From NCBI GenBank assembly GCA_046760985.1, contig JBHIFE010000082.1, positions 1-6,125 of the forward strand: 6,125 nucleotides of DNA, written 5' to 3'. Positions within the stretch are counted from its first letter, which is position 1. Each line of letters opens with the position of its first letter. Source of the stretch: JBHIFE01 sp046760985 (GTDB lineage: Bacteria; Chloroflexota; Dehalococcoidia; Dehalococcoidales; RBG-16-60-22). Shown one piece after another: positions 1-5,002 of this stretch. The notes under the pieces were generated by a model. The model worked only from the letters and a program-made list of their open reading frames with translations. It did no database searches and was not told the origin of the DNA. Position numbers and translations under genes: made by a program.

Positions 1-55
1 GACTTAAAATCCGCCGGAGTAATCCTTGTGGGTTCGAGTCCCGCCCCCGGCACCA
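1..55 (+). tRNA. tRNA-Leu (anticodon UAA), 3' part, cut by the window start
   Basis: This is the 3' part of a leucine tRNA that reads UUA codons. The window opens inside the 5' strand of the anticodon stem. The seven-base anticodon loop is at 3-9 with anticodon TAA at 5-7, and its closing stem strand is at 10-14. A long class II variable arm follows (GGA at 16-18 pairs with TCC at 23-25), as expected for tRNA-Leu. The T-arm is clear: the stem 28-32 pairs with 40-44 around the loop TTCGAGT. The 3' acceptor strand is 45-51, discriminator base A is at 52, and CCA is encoded at 53-55. The missing 5' half should begin with GCCGGGG to pair with the acceptor strand. No terminator follows before the next gene. 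Confidence 0.95.
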
Positions 56-74
56 CCTAAGATTAAGGTGTGAC

Positions 75-641
75 ATGCCCTGGCTAATAATAATATTAGG
101 TTATTTTCTCGGTTCCGTCCCCACCGCCTACATTGCCGGGCGTATTTTGAGGGGCGTTGACATTCGGCGAATTGGGGATGAGAACATGGGTGCCGCCAAT
201 GCCTTTCATCAACTAGGTCCTAAAGCAGGAGTTACCGTGGGGCTGGTTGATGCTGGAAAGGGTGCTCTAGCTATCCTTATTGCCCAGGCAGCCAGCCTAC
301 CCCAAGTGACTATTCTGTTTGCCGGTGCTGCCGCCGTAATTGGTCATAACTGGCCAGTATTTATTGGCTTCAGGGGTGGGCGGGGGGAAAGTACCACCAT
401 TGGTGTGCTACTAACCGTGATAACCCAGCCGATGCTAATAATGGCTGGACCAGCGATATTAGCCCTGCTTATCCGAAGGAATGTAATCCTAGCCAGCGCC
501 TTTCTATTTATCCCGCTACCAATGGTGTGCTGGTGGCTGGGATTTTCTGCACCACTTGTTGTTTACAGTGTCGCTCTACCTTGCCTGGTGGGCTTCACCC
601 ACTTCCTCAGGACGAGGCGAAGAGTAATACACCAAGCATAA
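75..641 (+). CDS. plsY: PlsY-family glycerol-3-phosphate acyltransferase, divergent
   Basis: This is an integral membrane protein of the PlsY family, whose members transfer an acyl group from acyl-phosphate to glycerol-3-phosphate to make lysophosphatidic acid, the first step of phospholipid synthesis. It is 188 residues, slightly short for the family. Recognisable blocks are GSVPTAY at 13-19, DIRRIG at 29-34 with NMGAAN at 37-42, GKG at 61-63, GHNWPVF at 90-96 and GGRG at 101-104. About five hydrophobic segments fit a polytopic inner-membrane protein. Departures from the family as I know it: the usual GSGN of motif 1 is GDEN (Asp35 replaces Ser), the usual GGKGxAT is GGRGEST, and the C-terminal RHRxNI...E block is missing because the protein ends soon after THFLRTRRR. 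ATG at 75 is preceded by AAGGTG at 65-70. Family assignment is strong, but catalytic competence on the standard substrate is uncertain. It may be a paralogue of a canonical plsY elsewhere. Confidence 0.85.
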   Translation: MPWLIIILGYFLGSVPTAYIAGRILRGVDIRRIGDENMGAANAFHQLGPKAGVTVGLVDAGKGALAILIAQAASLPQVTILFAGAAAVIGHNWPVFIGFRGGRGESTTIGVLLTVITQPMLIMAGPAILALLIRRNVILASAFLFIPLPMVCWWLGFSAPLVVYSVALPCLVGFTHFLRTRRRVIHQA

Positions 642-678
642 TCCAAGGCTCTGAGATAGCGGCTTAATAGCCACTTTA

Positions 679-708
679 TTGACAAAAACCAAGTCGGGTT
701 GCTAAACT
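679..708 (+). promoter_or_regulatory. Predicted sigma-A-type promoter for cobO and downstream genes
   Basis: A perfect -35 TTGACA lies at 679-684, then an 18-bp spacer, then the -10 TAAACT at 703-708 (4 of 6 matches to TATAAT). TG at 700-701, one base before the -10, makes an extended -10 (TGc). Transcription would start near 715, giving a leader of about 85 nt. The spacer contains a small inverted repeat, AACC at 687-690 and GGTT at 697-700, which could be an operator but may be chance. It fits the position after plsY and before a closely spaced gene set. Confidence 0.5.
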
Positions 709-788
709 GGCGTTACTCTACCCAGCTAATTATATTTCATTGCTAGGAATATGGTCTATTTATACCGCTGGTTAGAATCCTTGATACC

Positions 789-795
789 AGAGGAG
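789..795 (+). promoter_or_regulatory. Ribosome binding site that decides the cobO start
   Basis: AGAGGAG is a good Shine-Dalgarno. It is only 2 nt from TTG at 798 but 5 nt from GTG at 801, so GTG at 801 is the better start. Confidence 0.6.
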
Positions 796-800
796 CTTTG

Positions 801-1334
801 GTGAGAGGAAAAAACTGCAAGGGTATGGTTCAGGTTTTCACCGGCAACGGGAAGGGCAAAACTTCAGCAGCACTAGGCTCTATAGTCCGAGCCTTAGGTC
901 ACGGTTTGAAAGTATTCATCGTTTTCTTTATGAAAGGCAAATACCCCTACGGCGAATTCAGTACCCTGTCTAAGCTACCCAATGTTGATGTAGCCAGCTT
1001 TGGCTTTAGATGCCTTACCGATATGGCAAATATTAAGCCTGAGGAGATAGAGCAGGCAAAGCTGGCTTTATCGGCTGCCCGCGAGGCTATGCTCAGCGGC
1101 AATTATGACCTGGTAGTGTTGGATGAAGTAAATGTAGCTGTAGCCAAAAAACTCATTGAATTGGATGAGGTGGTCAGTCTGATTGCTGATAAGCCACAGG
1201 ATGTAGAGCTCATCCTTACCGGTCGCTATGCTGACGCCAAGATAATTGAATTGGCAGACCTGGTTACTGAAATGGTAAAATTAAAGCACCCTTATGACAA
1301 AGGAGTATCCGCCCGAAAGGGAATTGAATACTAA
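801..1334 (+). CDS. cobO: Cob(I)yrinic acid a,c-diamide adenosyltransferase (CobA/CobO/BtuR family)
   Basis: This cytoplasmic enzyme transfers the adenosyl group of ATP to cob(I)alamin or cob(I)yrinic acid diamide, forming the Co-C bond of adenosylcobalamin in corrinoid synthesis or salvage. It has 177 residues, close to the family length. The family's modified P-loop GNGKGKTS is at residues 15-22, a Walker B-like LDEVN at 107-111, and the characteristic end HPYDKGVSARKGIEY at 163-177. I place the start at GTG 801 because of the spacing from AGAGGAG; TTG at 798 would add one residue. It is followed after 17 bp by the FBP aldolase/phosphatase gene and is probably co-transcribed with it from the promoter at 679-708. 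No other corrinoid gene is in the window, so salvage and de novo roles cannot be separated here. Confidence 0.93.
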   Translation: MRGKNCKGMVQVFTGNGKGKTSAALGSIVRALGHGLKVFIVFFMKGKYPYGEFSTLSKLPNVDVASFGFRCLTDMANIKPEEIEQAKLALSAAREAMLSGNYDLVVLDEVNVAVAKKLIELDEVVSLIADKPQDVELILTGRYADAKIIELADLVTEMVKLKHPYDKGVSARKGIEY

Positions 1335-1337
1335 AGC

Positions 1338-1346
1338 AAAGGAGGA
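1338..1346 (+). promoter_or_regulatory. Strong ribosome binding site of the FBP aldolase/phosphatase gene
   Basis: AAAGGAGGA is a near-complete anti-16S match, with 6 nt between GGAGG and the ATG at 1352. It is one of the best Shine-Dalgarno sequences in the window and suggests strong translation of the downstream gene. Confidence 0.75.
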
Positions 1347-1351
1347 AAATA

Positions 1352-2449
1352 ATGAAGCTTACCCTGAGTGTAATCAAGGCTGATATCGGTGGTTACGTTG
1401 GGCATTCTGCGTCTCACCCTGATATTTTAGCCAAGGCTGATGAGAGCCTAGCCAAGGCTAAGAAAGAAGGATTGCTGATTGACTATTATGTAACCAAGTG
1501 TGGCGATGACCTGCAACTCATTATGACTCACAAGCTTGGCGAGGAAAACGAAAAAATTCATAAATTAGCTTGGGATACCTTTGTTGAGGGCACAGCATTG
1601 GCTAAAAAGTTAAAGCTTTATGGTGCTGGGCAGGACTTATTATCCGATGCTTTTTCCGGTAATGTTAAGGGAATGGGTCCTGGGGTAGCCGAGATGGAGT
1701 TTGAGGAACGGAAGTCTGAAACTATTATCGTTTTTATGGCGGACAAGACCTCAGCCGGGGGGTGGAATATGCCACTATATAAGATGTTCGCTGACCCATT
1801 TAATACCATCGGGCTGGTTATTGCCCCCAATATGCACACCGGTTTTGCCTTTGAAGTGCACGATGTCAAGGAACATAAGAAGATAACCTTGAACGCCCCG
1901 GAGGAAATTTATGACCTGCTGATTTTCATTGGTGCTCCTTCACGCTACGCAATAAAAGCGGTTTACCAGCGGGAAACCAAAGAGATAGCCGCGGTATCCT
2001 CAACCCAGCGTCTGTCTTTGATTGCTGGTAGATATGTGGGTAAGGATGACCCAGTATGTGTTGTTCGCGCCCAGGCGCAGTTCCCGGCGGTAGGTGAGAT
2101 ACTGGAGCCTTTCACCTTACCCCATCTGGTAGAGGGCTGGATGCGGGGCTCTCATCACGGTCCTTTGATGCCGGTAGCTATTGAGGATGCCACACCAACC
2201 CGTTTTGACGGACCACCAAGGGTAACTGCGGCTGGCTTTCAGCTTGCTGAGGGCAAGCTGGTGGGACCACGTGACATGTTTGCTGATAAGTCATTTGATA
2301 TAGTCCGCCAGCAGGCAAATGAAATAGCTAACTACATGCGCCGCCATGGTCCGTTTGAGCCGCACCGTCTGCCTCTGGAGGAGATGGAATACACTACCAT
2401 GCCTCAGGTGGCAAAGAAATTAGAGAGAAGATTTACTGCCCTTGACTGA
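1352..2449 (+). CDS. Bifunctional fructose-1,6-bisphosphate aldolase/phosphatase, archaeal (class V) type
   Basis: This single-domain enzyme condenses dihydroxyacetone phosphate with glyceraldehyde-3-phosphate and then removes the C1 phosphate, giving fructose-6-phosphate. It makes gluconeogenesis effectively one-way. At 365 residues it has the family's length. The metal-binding and catalytic residues known from archaeal enzymes are present with a shift of 0-1: Asp11, His18, Asp52-Asp53, Gln94, Asp131 and Asp232-Asp233. The aldolase Schiff-base lysine is Lys231 in YVGKDDP and the catalytic tyrosine is Tyr228. Other hallmarks are the N-terminal SVIKADIGGYVGHS and HHGPLMPV near residue 270. ATG 1352 has a strong ribosome binding site and lies 17 bp after cobO. 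The type is typical of archaea and of some deep-branching or anaerobic bacteria, so with this gene the cell may not need a separate FBPase. Both activities look intact from the residues. Confidence 0.95.
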   Translation: MKLTLSVIKADIGGYVGHSASHPDILAKADESLAKAKKEGLLIDYYVTKCGDDLQLIMTHKLGEENEKIHKLAWDTFVEGTALAKKLKLYGAGQDLLSDAFSGNVKGMGPGVAEMEFEERKSETIIVFMADKTSAGGWNMPLYKMFADPFNTIGLVIAPNMHTGFAFEVHDVKEHKKITLNAPEEIYDLLIFIGAPSRYAIKAVYQRETKEIAAVSSTQRLSLIAGRYVGKDDPVCVVRAQAQFPAVGEILEPFTLPHLVEGWMRGSHHGPLMPVAIEDATPTRFDGPPRVTAAGFQLAEGKLVGPRDMFADKSFDIVRQQANEIANYMRRHGPFEPHRLPLEEMEYTTMPQVAKKLERRFTALD

Positions 2450-2461
2450 GCCAACAGCGAG

Positions 2462-2492
2462 GGCTATCATTAAAGCAAAGTAATTCATAGCC
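2462..2492 (+). other. Intercistronic hairpin between the FBP aldolase/phosphatase and GYD genes
   Basis: GGCTAT at 2462-2467 pairs with ATAGCC at 2487-2492, and inside it ATTA at 2469-2472 pairs with TAAT at 2481-2484, closing the 8-nt loop AAGCAAAG. A small internal loop (C opposite TC) separates the two stems. Only ATATTT follows, so this is a poor intrinsic terminator. It may stabilise a processed transcript or attenuate reading into the next gene. Confidence 0.35.
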
Positions 2493-2516
2493 ATATTTAA
2501 AACGGGGGTGAGGTAA

Positions 2517-2798
2517 ATGGCAATTTATGTTATGCTTACCACGTTAACTGACGAGGGCAGGAAAACAGTAAAGGAAAGTCCAAAAAGACTCAAAGAGGTT
2601 AATAAGGAAGTCGAAGCTATGGGGGTTAAGATACTAGCTCAGTATGCTCTTCTGGGTCCGTACGACTTCCTAAATATCTTGGAGGCTCCAGACAACAAGA
2701 CTATATCCAAAGTAGCCATAGAACTAGGCTCAAGAGGCACCCTGCAGACTATGACCATGGCGGCAATGACTATTGACGAGCTTACCAGTAACCTTTAA
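2517..2798 (+). CDS. GYD-domain protein of unknown function
   Basis: This is a small soluble protein of 93 residues, the full length of the GYD family. The start (IYVMLTTLTDEGRKTVKE) and the core AQYALLGPYDFLNILEAPDN at 41-60 are typical. The name-giving Gly-Tyr-Asp appears here as Gly47-Pro48-Tyr49-Asp50. The C-terminal half has ELGSRGTLQTMTM, also conserved in the family. By similarity the fold should be a small alpha/beta barrel-like dimer, but no biochemical role is established and none can be deduced here. ATG 2517 follows GGGGGTGAGG (2504-2513), a strong ribosome binding site. rdgB begins 20 bp downstream, so the two are probably co-transcribed. No membrane segment or signal peptide is seen. 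Confidence 0.88.
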   Translation: MAIYVMLTTLTDEGRKTVKESPKRLKEVNKEVEAMGVKILAQYALLGPYDFLNILEAPDNKTISKVAIELGSRGTLQTMTMAAMTIDELTSNL

Positions 2799-2818
2799 GA
2801 CTTATTTTTGGAGTCCGG

Positions 2819-3421
2819 TTGCATCCTAAGCTCCTTCTGGCAACAAATAATCAAGCCAAGGTGCGTGAATACAAAAGTTTACTCCGTGACCTTCCCTATG
2901 AGCTGGTTACGCTGGCTGAGCAAGGCATCACTGCCGTAGTCAGCGAGGCGGGGAAAAGTCTGGAGGAAAATGCTAGATTAAAGGCAACAATTTTAGCCGC
3001 CAAGAGCCAGTTAGTAGCGCTGGCTGATGATTCGGGACTGGCGGTTGACGTTTTAGGTGGTGAGCCCGGTCCACTGTCAGCCCGTTATGCTGGGGAGGGT
3101 GCTTCAGATAGAGAAAGAATAAACTACCTTTTGGCACGACTCAAAGGTGTACCGTGGGAGAAGCGCTCGGCTCATTTTCAGTGTGTTATTGCTATAGCTA
3201 CACCCGAGGGAAAGGTAGAGTTTTGTTCCGGTGAATGCCATGGCTTTATAACTTTTGCCCCAAGGGGTGAGCACGGCTTTGGCTATGACCCGGTGTTTTA
3301 CCTGCCTGAGCTAGATAAAACGATGGCTGAGTTATCTTTGACCATGAAGAACCGAGTTAGTCACCGGGGACGGGCAGCCAGACAAGTACATCGGGTGCTG
3401 GAGAGGTTAAGGGAACAGTAA
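2819..3421 (+). CDS. rdgB: RdgB/HAM1-family non-canonical purine NTP pyrophosphatase (dITP/XTP)
   Basis: This cytoplasmic house-cleaning enzyme hydrolyses ITP, dITP and XTP to the monophosphate and pyrophosphate, keeping deaminated purines out of DNA and RNA. It has 200 residues, the normal size. Motifs in order: ATNNQAKVREY at 8-18 (the family's T/SxN...K nucleotide site), Glu43 and EENARLKA at 49-56, ADDSGL at 69-74 with the catalytic/metal Asp pair 70-71, GPLSARYAG at 84-92, GFGYDPVF at 153-160 and the base-recognition SHRGRA at 181-186. The start is TTG at 2819, supported by GGAG at 2810-2813 with 5-nt spacing; no better ATG or GTG keeps the N-terminal motif. It lies 20 bp after the GYD gene and 67 bp before moaA. 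All key residues are present. Confidence 0.95.
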   Translation: MHPKLLLATNNQAKVREYKSLLRDLPYELVTLAEQGITAVVSEAGKSLEENARLKATILAAKSQLVALADDSGLAVDVLGGEPGPLSARYAGEGASDRERINYLLARLKGVPWEKRSAHFQCVIAIATPEGKVEFCSGECHGFITFAPRGEHGFGYDPVFYLPELDKTMAELSLTMKNRVSHRGRAARQVHRVLERLREQ

Positions 3422-3488
3422 ATATGCCCTATAAGTTATTAATTGGGTTAAGTAGAACACAGAGAATCACTGGAGAAAATATTCATCT

Positions 3489-4469
3489 ATGACCGGACTT
3501 TCTGACTCTTTTCAGCGCCCTATAGATTACCTTCGCATCTCGGTAACTGACCGCTGTAATCTGCGCTGTATCTACTGTATGCCAGCTGAGGGTGTTCACC
3601 TGATGCCACATAGCGACATTCTTAGCTATGAAGAAATCTACACTATAGCTGAAGCTGCCGCCGATTTAGGCATAAATAAGGTAAGAATTACTGGTGGTGA
3701 CCCCCTGGTAAGGGCAGGATTACCTGAACTAGTCCGGATGTTGGCACAGATAGATGCCATAGATGATATTTCCCTGACTACAAATGGAGTCCTGCTGGCT
3801 CACTATGCTACTGAACTGAAACAAGCCGGACTACGGCGAGTTAATGTAAGCCTGGATACCCTTAAGCCGGACAAATTTAAGTATATTACTCGGGGCAGTA
3901 ATCTTAGTAATGTACTAGAAGGCATCAAAGTCGCTCAGTCGGTTGGGCTTAACCCAATCAAGATTAACATGGTGGTTATGTCCGGGGTTAATGACGATGA
4001 ATTGCTCCATTTTGCCACTAAAACTATTACCGAAGGCTGGCATGTGCGCTTTATTGAGTATATGCCCTTTGGTGAGGGCACTGCCGTCTCCCCATTTGTC
4101 CCGGTCAGCGAGATAAGGCAGCGCCTGGAAGTATTAGGCAAATTAGAACCTTGCTCACTTGAAATGGGCAATGGACCAGCTAAATACTATCGTCTGCCTC
4201 AGGCTAAAGGCACCATTGGCTTTATCACTCCGGTTAGCGAACATTTCTGCTTCCGCTGCAACCGACTTCGTCTTACTGCTGATGGCAAGCTTCGCCTCTG
4301 CCTATTGAGCAATGATGAAATAGACTTGAGGCAGCCACTGCGTAGTGGCATGTCCTCAGCAGAACTGAGAAGATTAATTGAAGAAGCGGTCGCCAGCAAG
4401 CCACTGCGCCATCATCTAGCCGAAGGCTGTGTGCCTCAAGACCGTCCCTTTTCCCAGGTAGGGGGTTAA
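3489..4469 (+). CDS. moaA: GTP 3',8-cyclase MoaA (radical SAM, molybdenum cofactor synthesis)
   Basis: MoaA uses S-adenosylmethionine and two [4Fe-4S] clusters to turn GTP into 3',8-cyclo-7,8-dihydro-GTP, the first step of molybdopterin synthesis. It has 326 residues, typical length. The radical SAM cluster motif CxxxCxxC is Cys23, Cys27 and Cys30. The C-terminal cluster motif CX2CX13C is Cys254, Cys257 and Cys271. The GTP-contacting arginines expected from studied MoaA proteins are seen at Arg16, Arg259 and Arg261, with KVRIT at 64-68. The functionally important C-terminal Gly-Gly is at 325-326. One oddity is GGDP at 69-72 where GGEP is usual (Asp71, codon 3699-3701). The ATG has a GGAG at 3472-3475, 13 nt away, a longer spacing than its neighbours have. 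moaC starts 2 bp after the stop, so the two genes form a tight unit. Confidence 0.96.
   Translation: MTGLSDSFQRPIDYLRISVTDRCNLRCIYCMPAEGVHLMPHSDILSYEEIYTIAEAAADLGINKVRITGGDPLVRAGLPELVRMLAQIDAIDDISLTTNGVLLAHYATELKQAGLRRVNVSLDTLKPDKFKYITRGSNLSNVLEGIKVAQSVGLNPIKINMVVMSGVNDDELLHFATKTITEGWHVRFIEYMPFGEGTAVSPFVPVSEIRQRLEVLGKLEPCSLEMGNGPAKYYRLPQAKGTIGFITPVSEHFCFRCNRLRLTADGKLRLCLLSNDEIDLRQPLRSGMSSAELRRLIEEAVASKPLRHHLAEGCVPQDRPFSQVGG
4456..4466 (+). promoter_or_regulatory. moaC ribosome binding site inside the last codons of moaA
   Basis: AGGTAGGGGGT contains the purine-rich AGGGGG, ending 6 nt before the moaC ATG at 4472. The same bases encode the terminal Val-Gly-Gly of MoaA. Translation of the two genes is therefore probably coupled. 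Confidence 0.6.
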
Positions 4470-4471
4470 TT

Positions 4472-4948
4472 ATGGAAAAGCTAACCCATATAGGTGAATC
4501 GGGTCGCCCCAAAATGGTGGATGTTACCCGGAAGCCTGATACTAACCGTGAGGCAGTAGCCAAAGGCACCGTCAGAATGCAAGCTTCTACCCTTGACCTG
4601 TTAAAGAAGGGGAAGATGGCAAAAGGAGATGTGCTCTCGGTAGCTCAGCTAGCTGGCATTATGGCTGCCAAACAAACACCTAATTTAATACCACTGTGCC
4701 ACCCGGTTCTCATCGGAGATATCAACATTGAGTTCAGTCTGGATGAGAAGAATAATACTGTAGAGATTACTACCAAGGTAAAGAGTATTGGCAAAACGGG
4801 TGTGGAGATGGAGGCACTTACCGCTACCACAGTCACCGCCCTAACCATCTACGACATGTGCAAAGCAGTAGACCGTAATATCCAGATTGAGAATATTCGT
4901 CTCACTAGAAAAAGTGGTGGCAAAAGTGGCACAATTAACCTTGAGTAG
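4472..4948 (+). CDS. moaC: Cyclic pyranopterin monophosphate synthase MoaC
   Basis: MoaC converts the MoaA product, 3',8-cyclo-7,8-dihydro-GTP, into cyclic pyranopterin monophosphate, the second step of molybdenum cofactor synthesis; the family works as a hexamer in the cytoplasm. At 158 residues it is full length. Signature blocks are MVDVTRKPDTNREAVAKG at 15-32, PLCHPV at 74-79, GKTGVEMEALTA at 107-118, IYDMCKAVD at 126-134 and the end KSGGKSG at 147-153. The active-site residues described for E. coli MoaC occur at the same numbers: Lys51, His77, Asp128 and Lys131. It follows moaA by 2 bp. No moaB, moaD, moaE or mogA is in the window, so the later steps must be encoded elsewhere. Nothing is missing or truncated. 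Confidence 0.97.
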   Translation: MEKLTHIGESGRPKMVDVTRKPDTNREAVAKGTVRMQASTLDLLKKGKMAKGDVLSVAQLAGIMAAKQTPNLIPLCHPVLIGDINIEFSLDEKNNTVEITTKVKSIGKTGVEMEALTATTVTALTIYDMCKAVDRNIQIENIRLTRKSGGKSGTINLE

Positions 4949-4970
4949 AATTAACTAATTGTTATATACT
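4941..4970 (+). promoter_or_regulatory. Predicted sigma-A-type promoter for dnaN
   Basis: A -35-like TTGAGT at 4941-4946 (4 of 6) lies over the last codons of moaC, then an 18-bp spacer, then the -10 TATACT at 4965-4970 (5 of 6). Transcription would begin near 4977, leaving a short leader of about 26 nt. It gives dnaN a source of transcription independent of moaAC. Confidence 0.5.
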
Positions 4971-5002
4971 ATTCCACCACTAGCTAATTTTGGAGGTGCA
5001 CC

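Larger units (their letters stand above)
642..800 (+). other. Intergenic region and leader upstream of cobO
   Basis: This is the longest non-coding stretch in the window. From left to right it holds a weak GGCT-TAAT-AGCC hairpin (661-672) with no good T-run, a sigma-A-type promoter (679-708), a leader of about 85 nt, and a weak CTGGT/ACCAG inverted repeat (768-772 and 786-790) ending at the cobO ribosome binding site. I looked for a cobalamin riboswitch because the next gene is a corrinoid gene. The leader is too short and I could not place the conserved elements. Confidence 0.5.

Noticed and set aside
1..55. tRNA-Leu as an integration (attachment) site
   Set aside because: No integrase, no repeat of the tRNA 3' end and no foreign-looking genes follow within the window.
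661..672. Terminator after plsY (GGCT-TAAT-AGCC)
   Set aside because: Only four base pairs and followed by ACTTTATT, not a T-run.
768..790. Hairpin CTGGT/ACCAG masking the cobO ribosome binding site
   Set aside because: Five base pairs across a 13-nt loop, and it overlaps the Shine-Dalgarno by two bases only. It is too weak to call.
642..797. Possible cobalamin riboswitch before cobO
   Set aside because: The predicted leader is only about 85 nt and I could not place the B12 box or the other conserved helices. AGCCAC at 669-674 is a chance partial match lying upstream of the promoter.
1618..1886. Short frames on both strands inside the FBP aldolase/phosphatase gene
   Set aside because: They overlap a fully conserved coding region and have no domain signature.
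3407..3435. Promoter before moaA with -10 TATAAG at 3430-3435
   Set aside because: The -10 is good (5 of 6), but the -35 at 17 bp is TTAAGG (3 of 6). Read-through from rdgB is as likely.
4273..4569. 98-codon antisense frame across the moaA-moaC junction
   Set aside because: It is opposite two well-conserved genes and has no recognisable domain, so it is a shadow frame.
724..4989. Shared AGCTAATT at 724-731 and 4982-4989 in two upstream regions
   Set aside because: Eight A/T-rich bases at different distances from the starts, which is compatible with chance.
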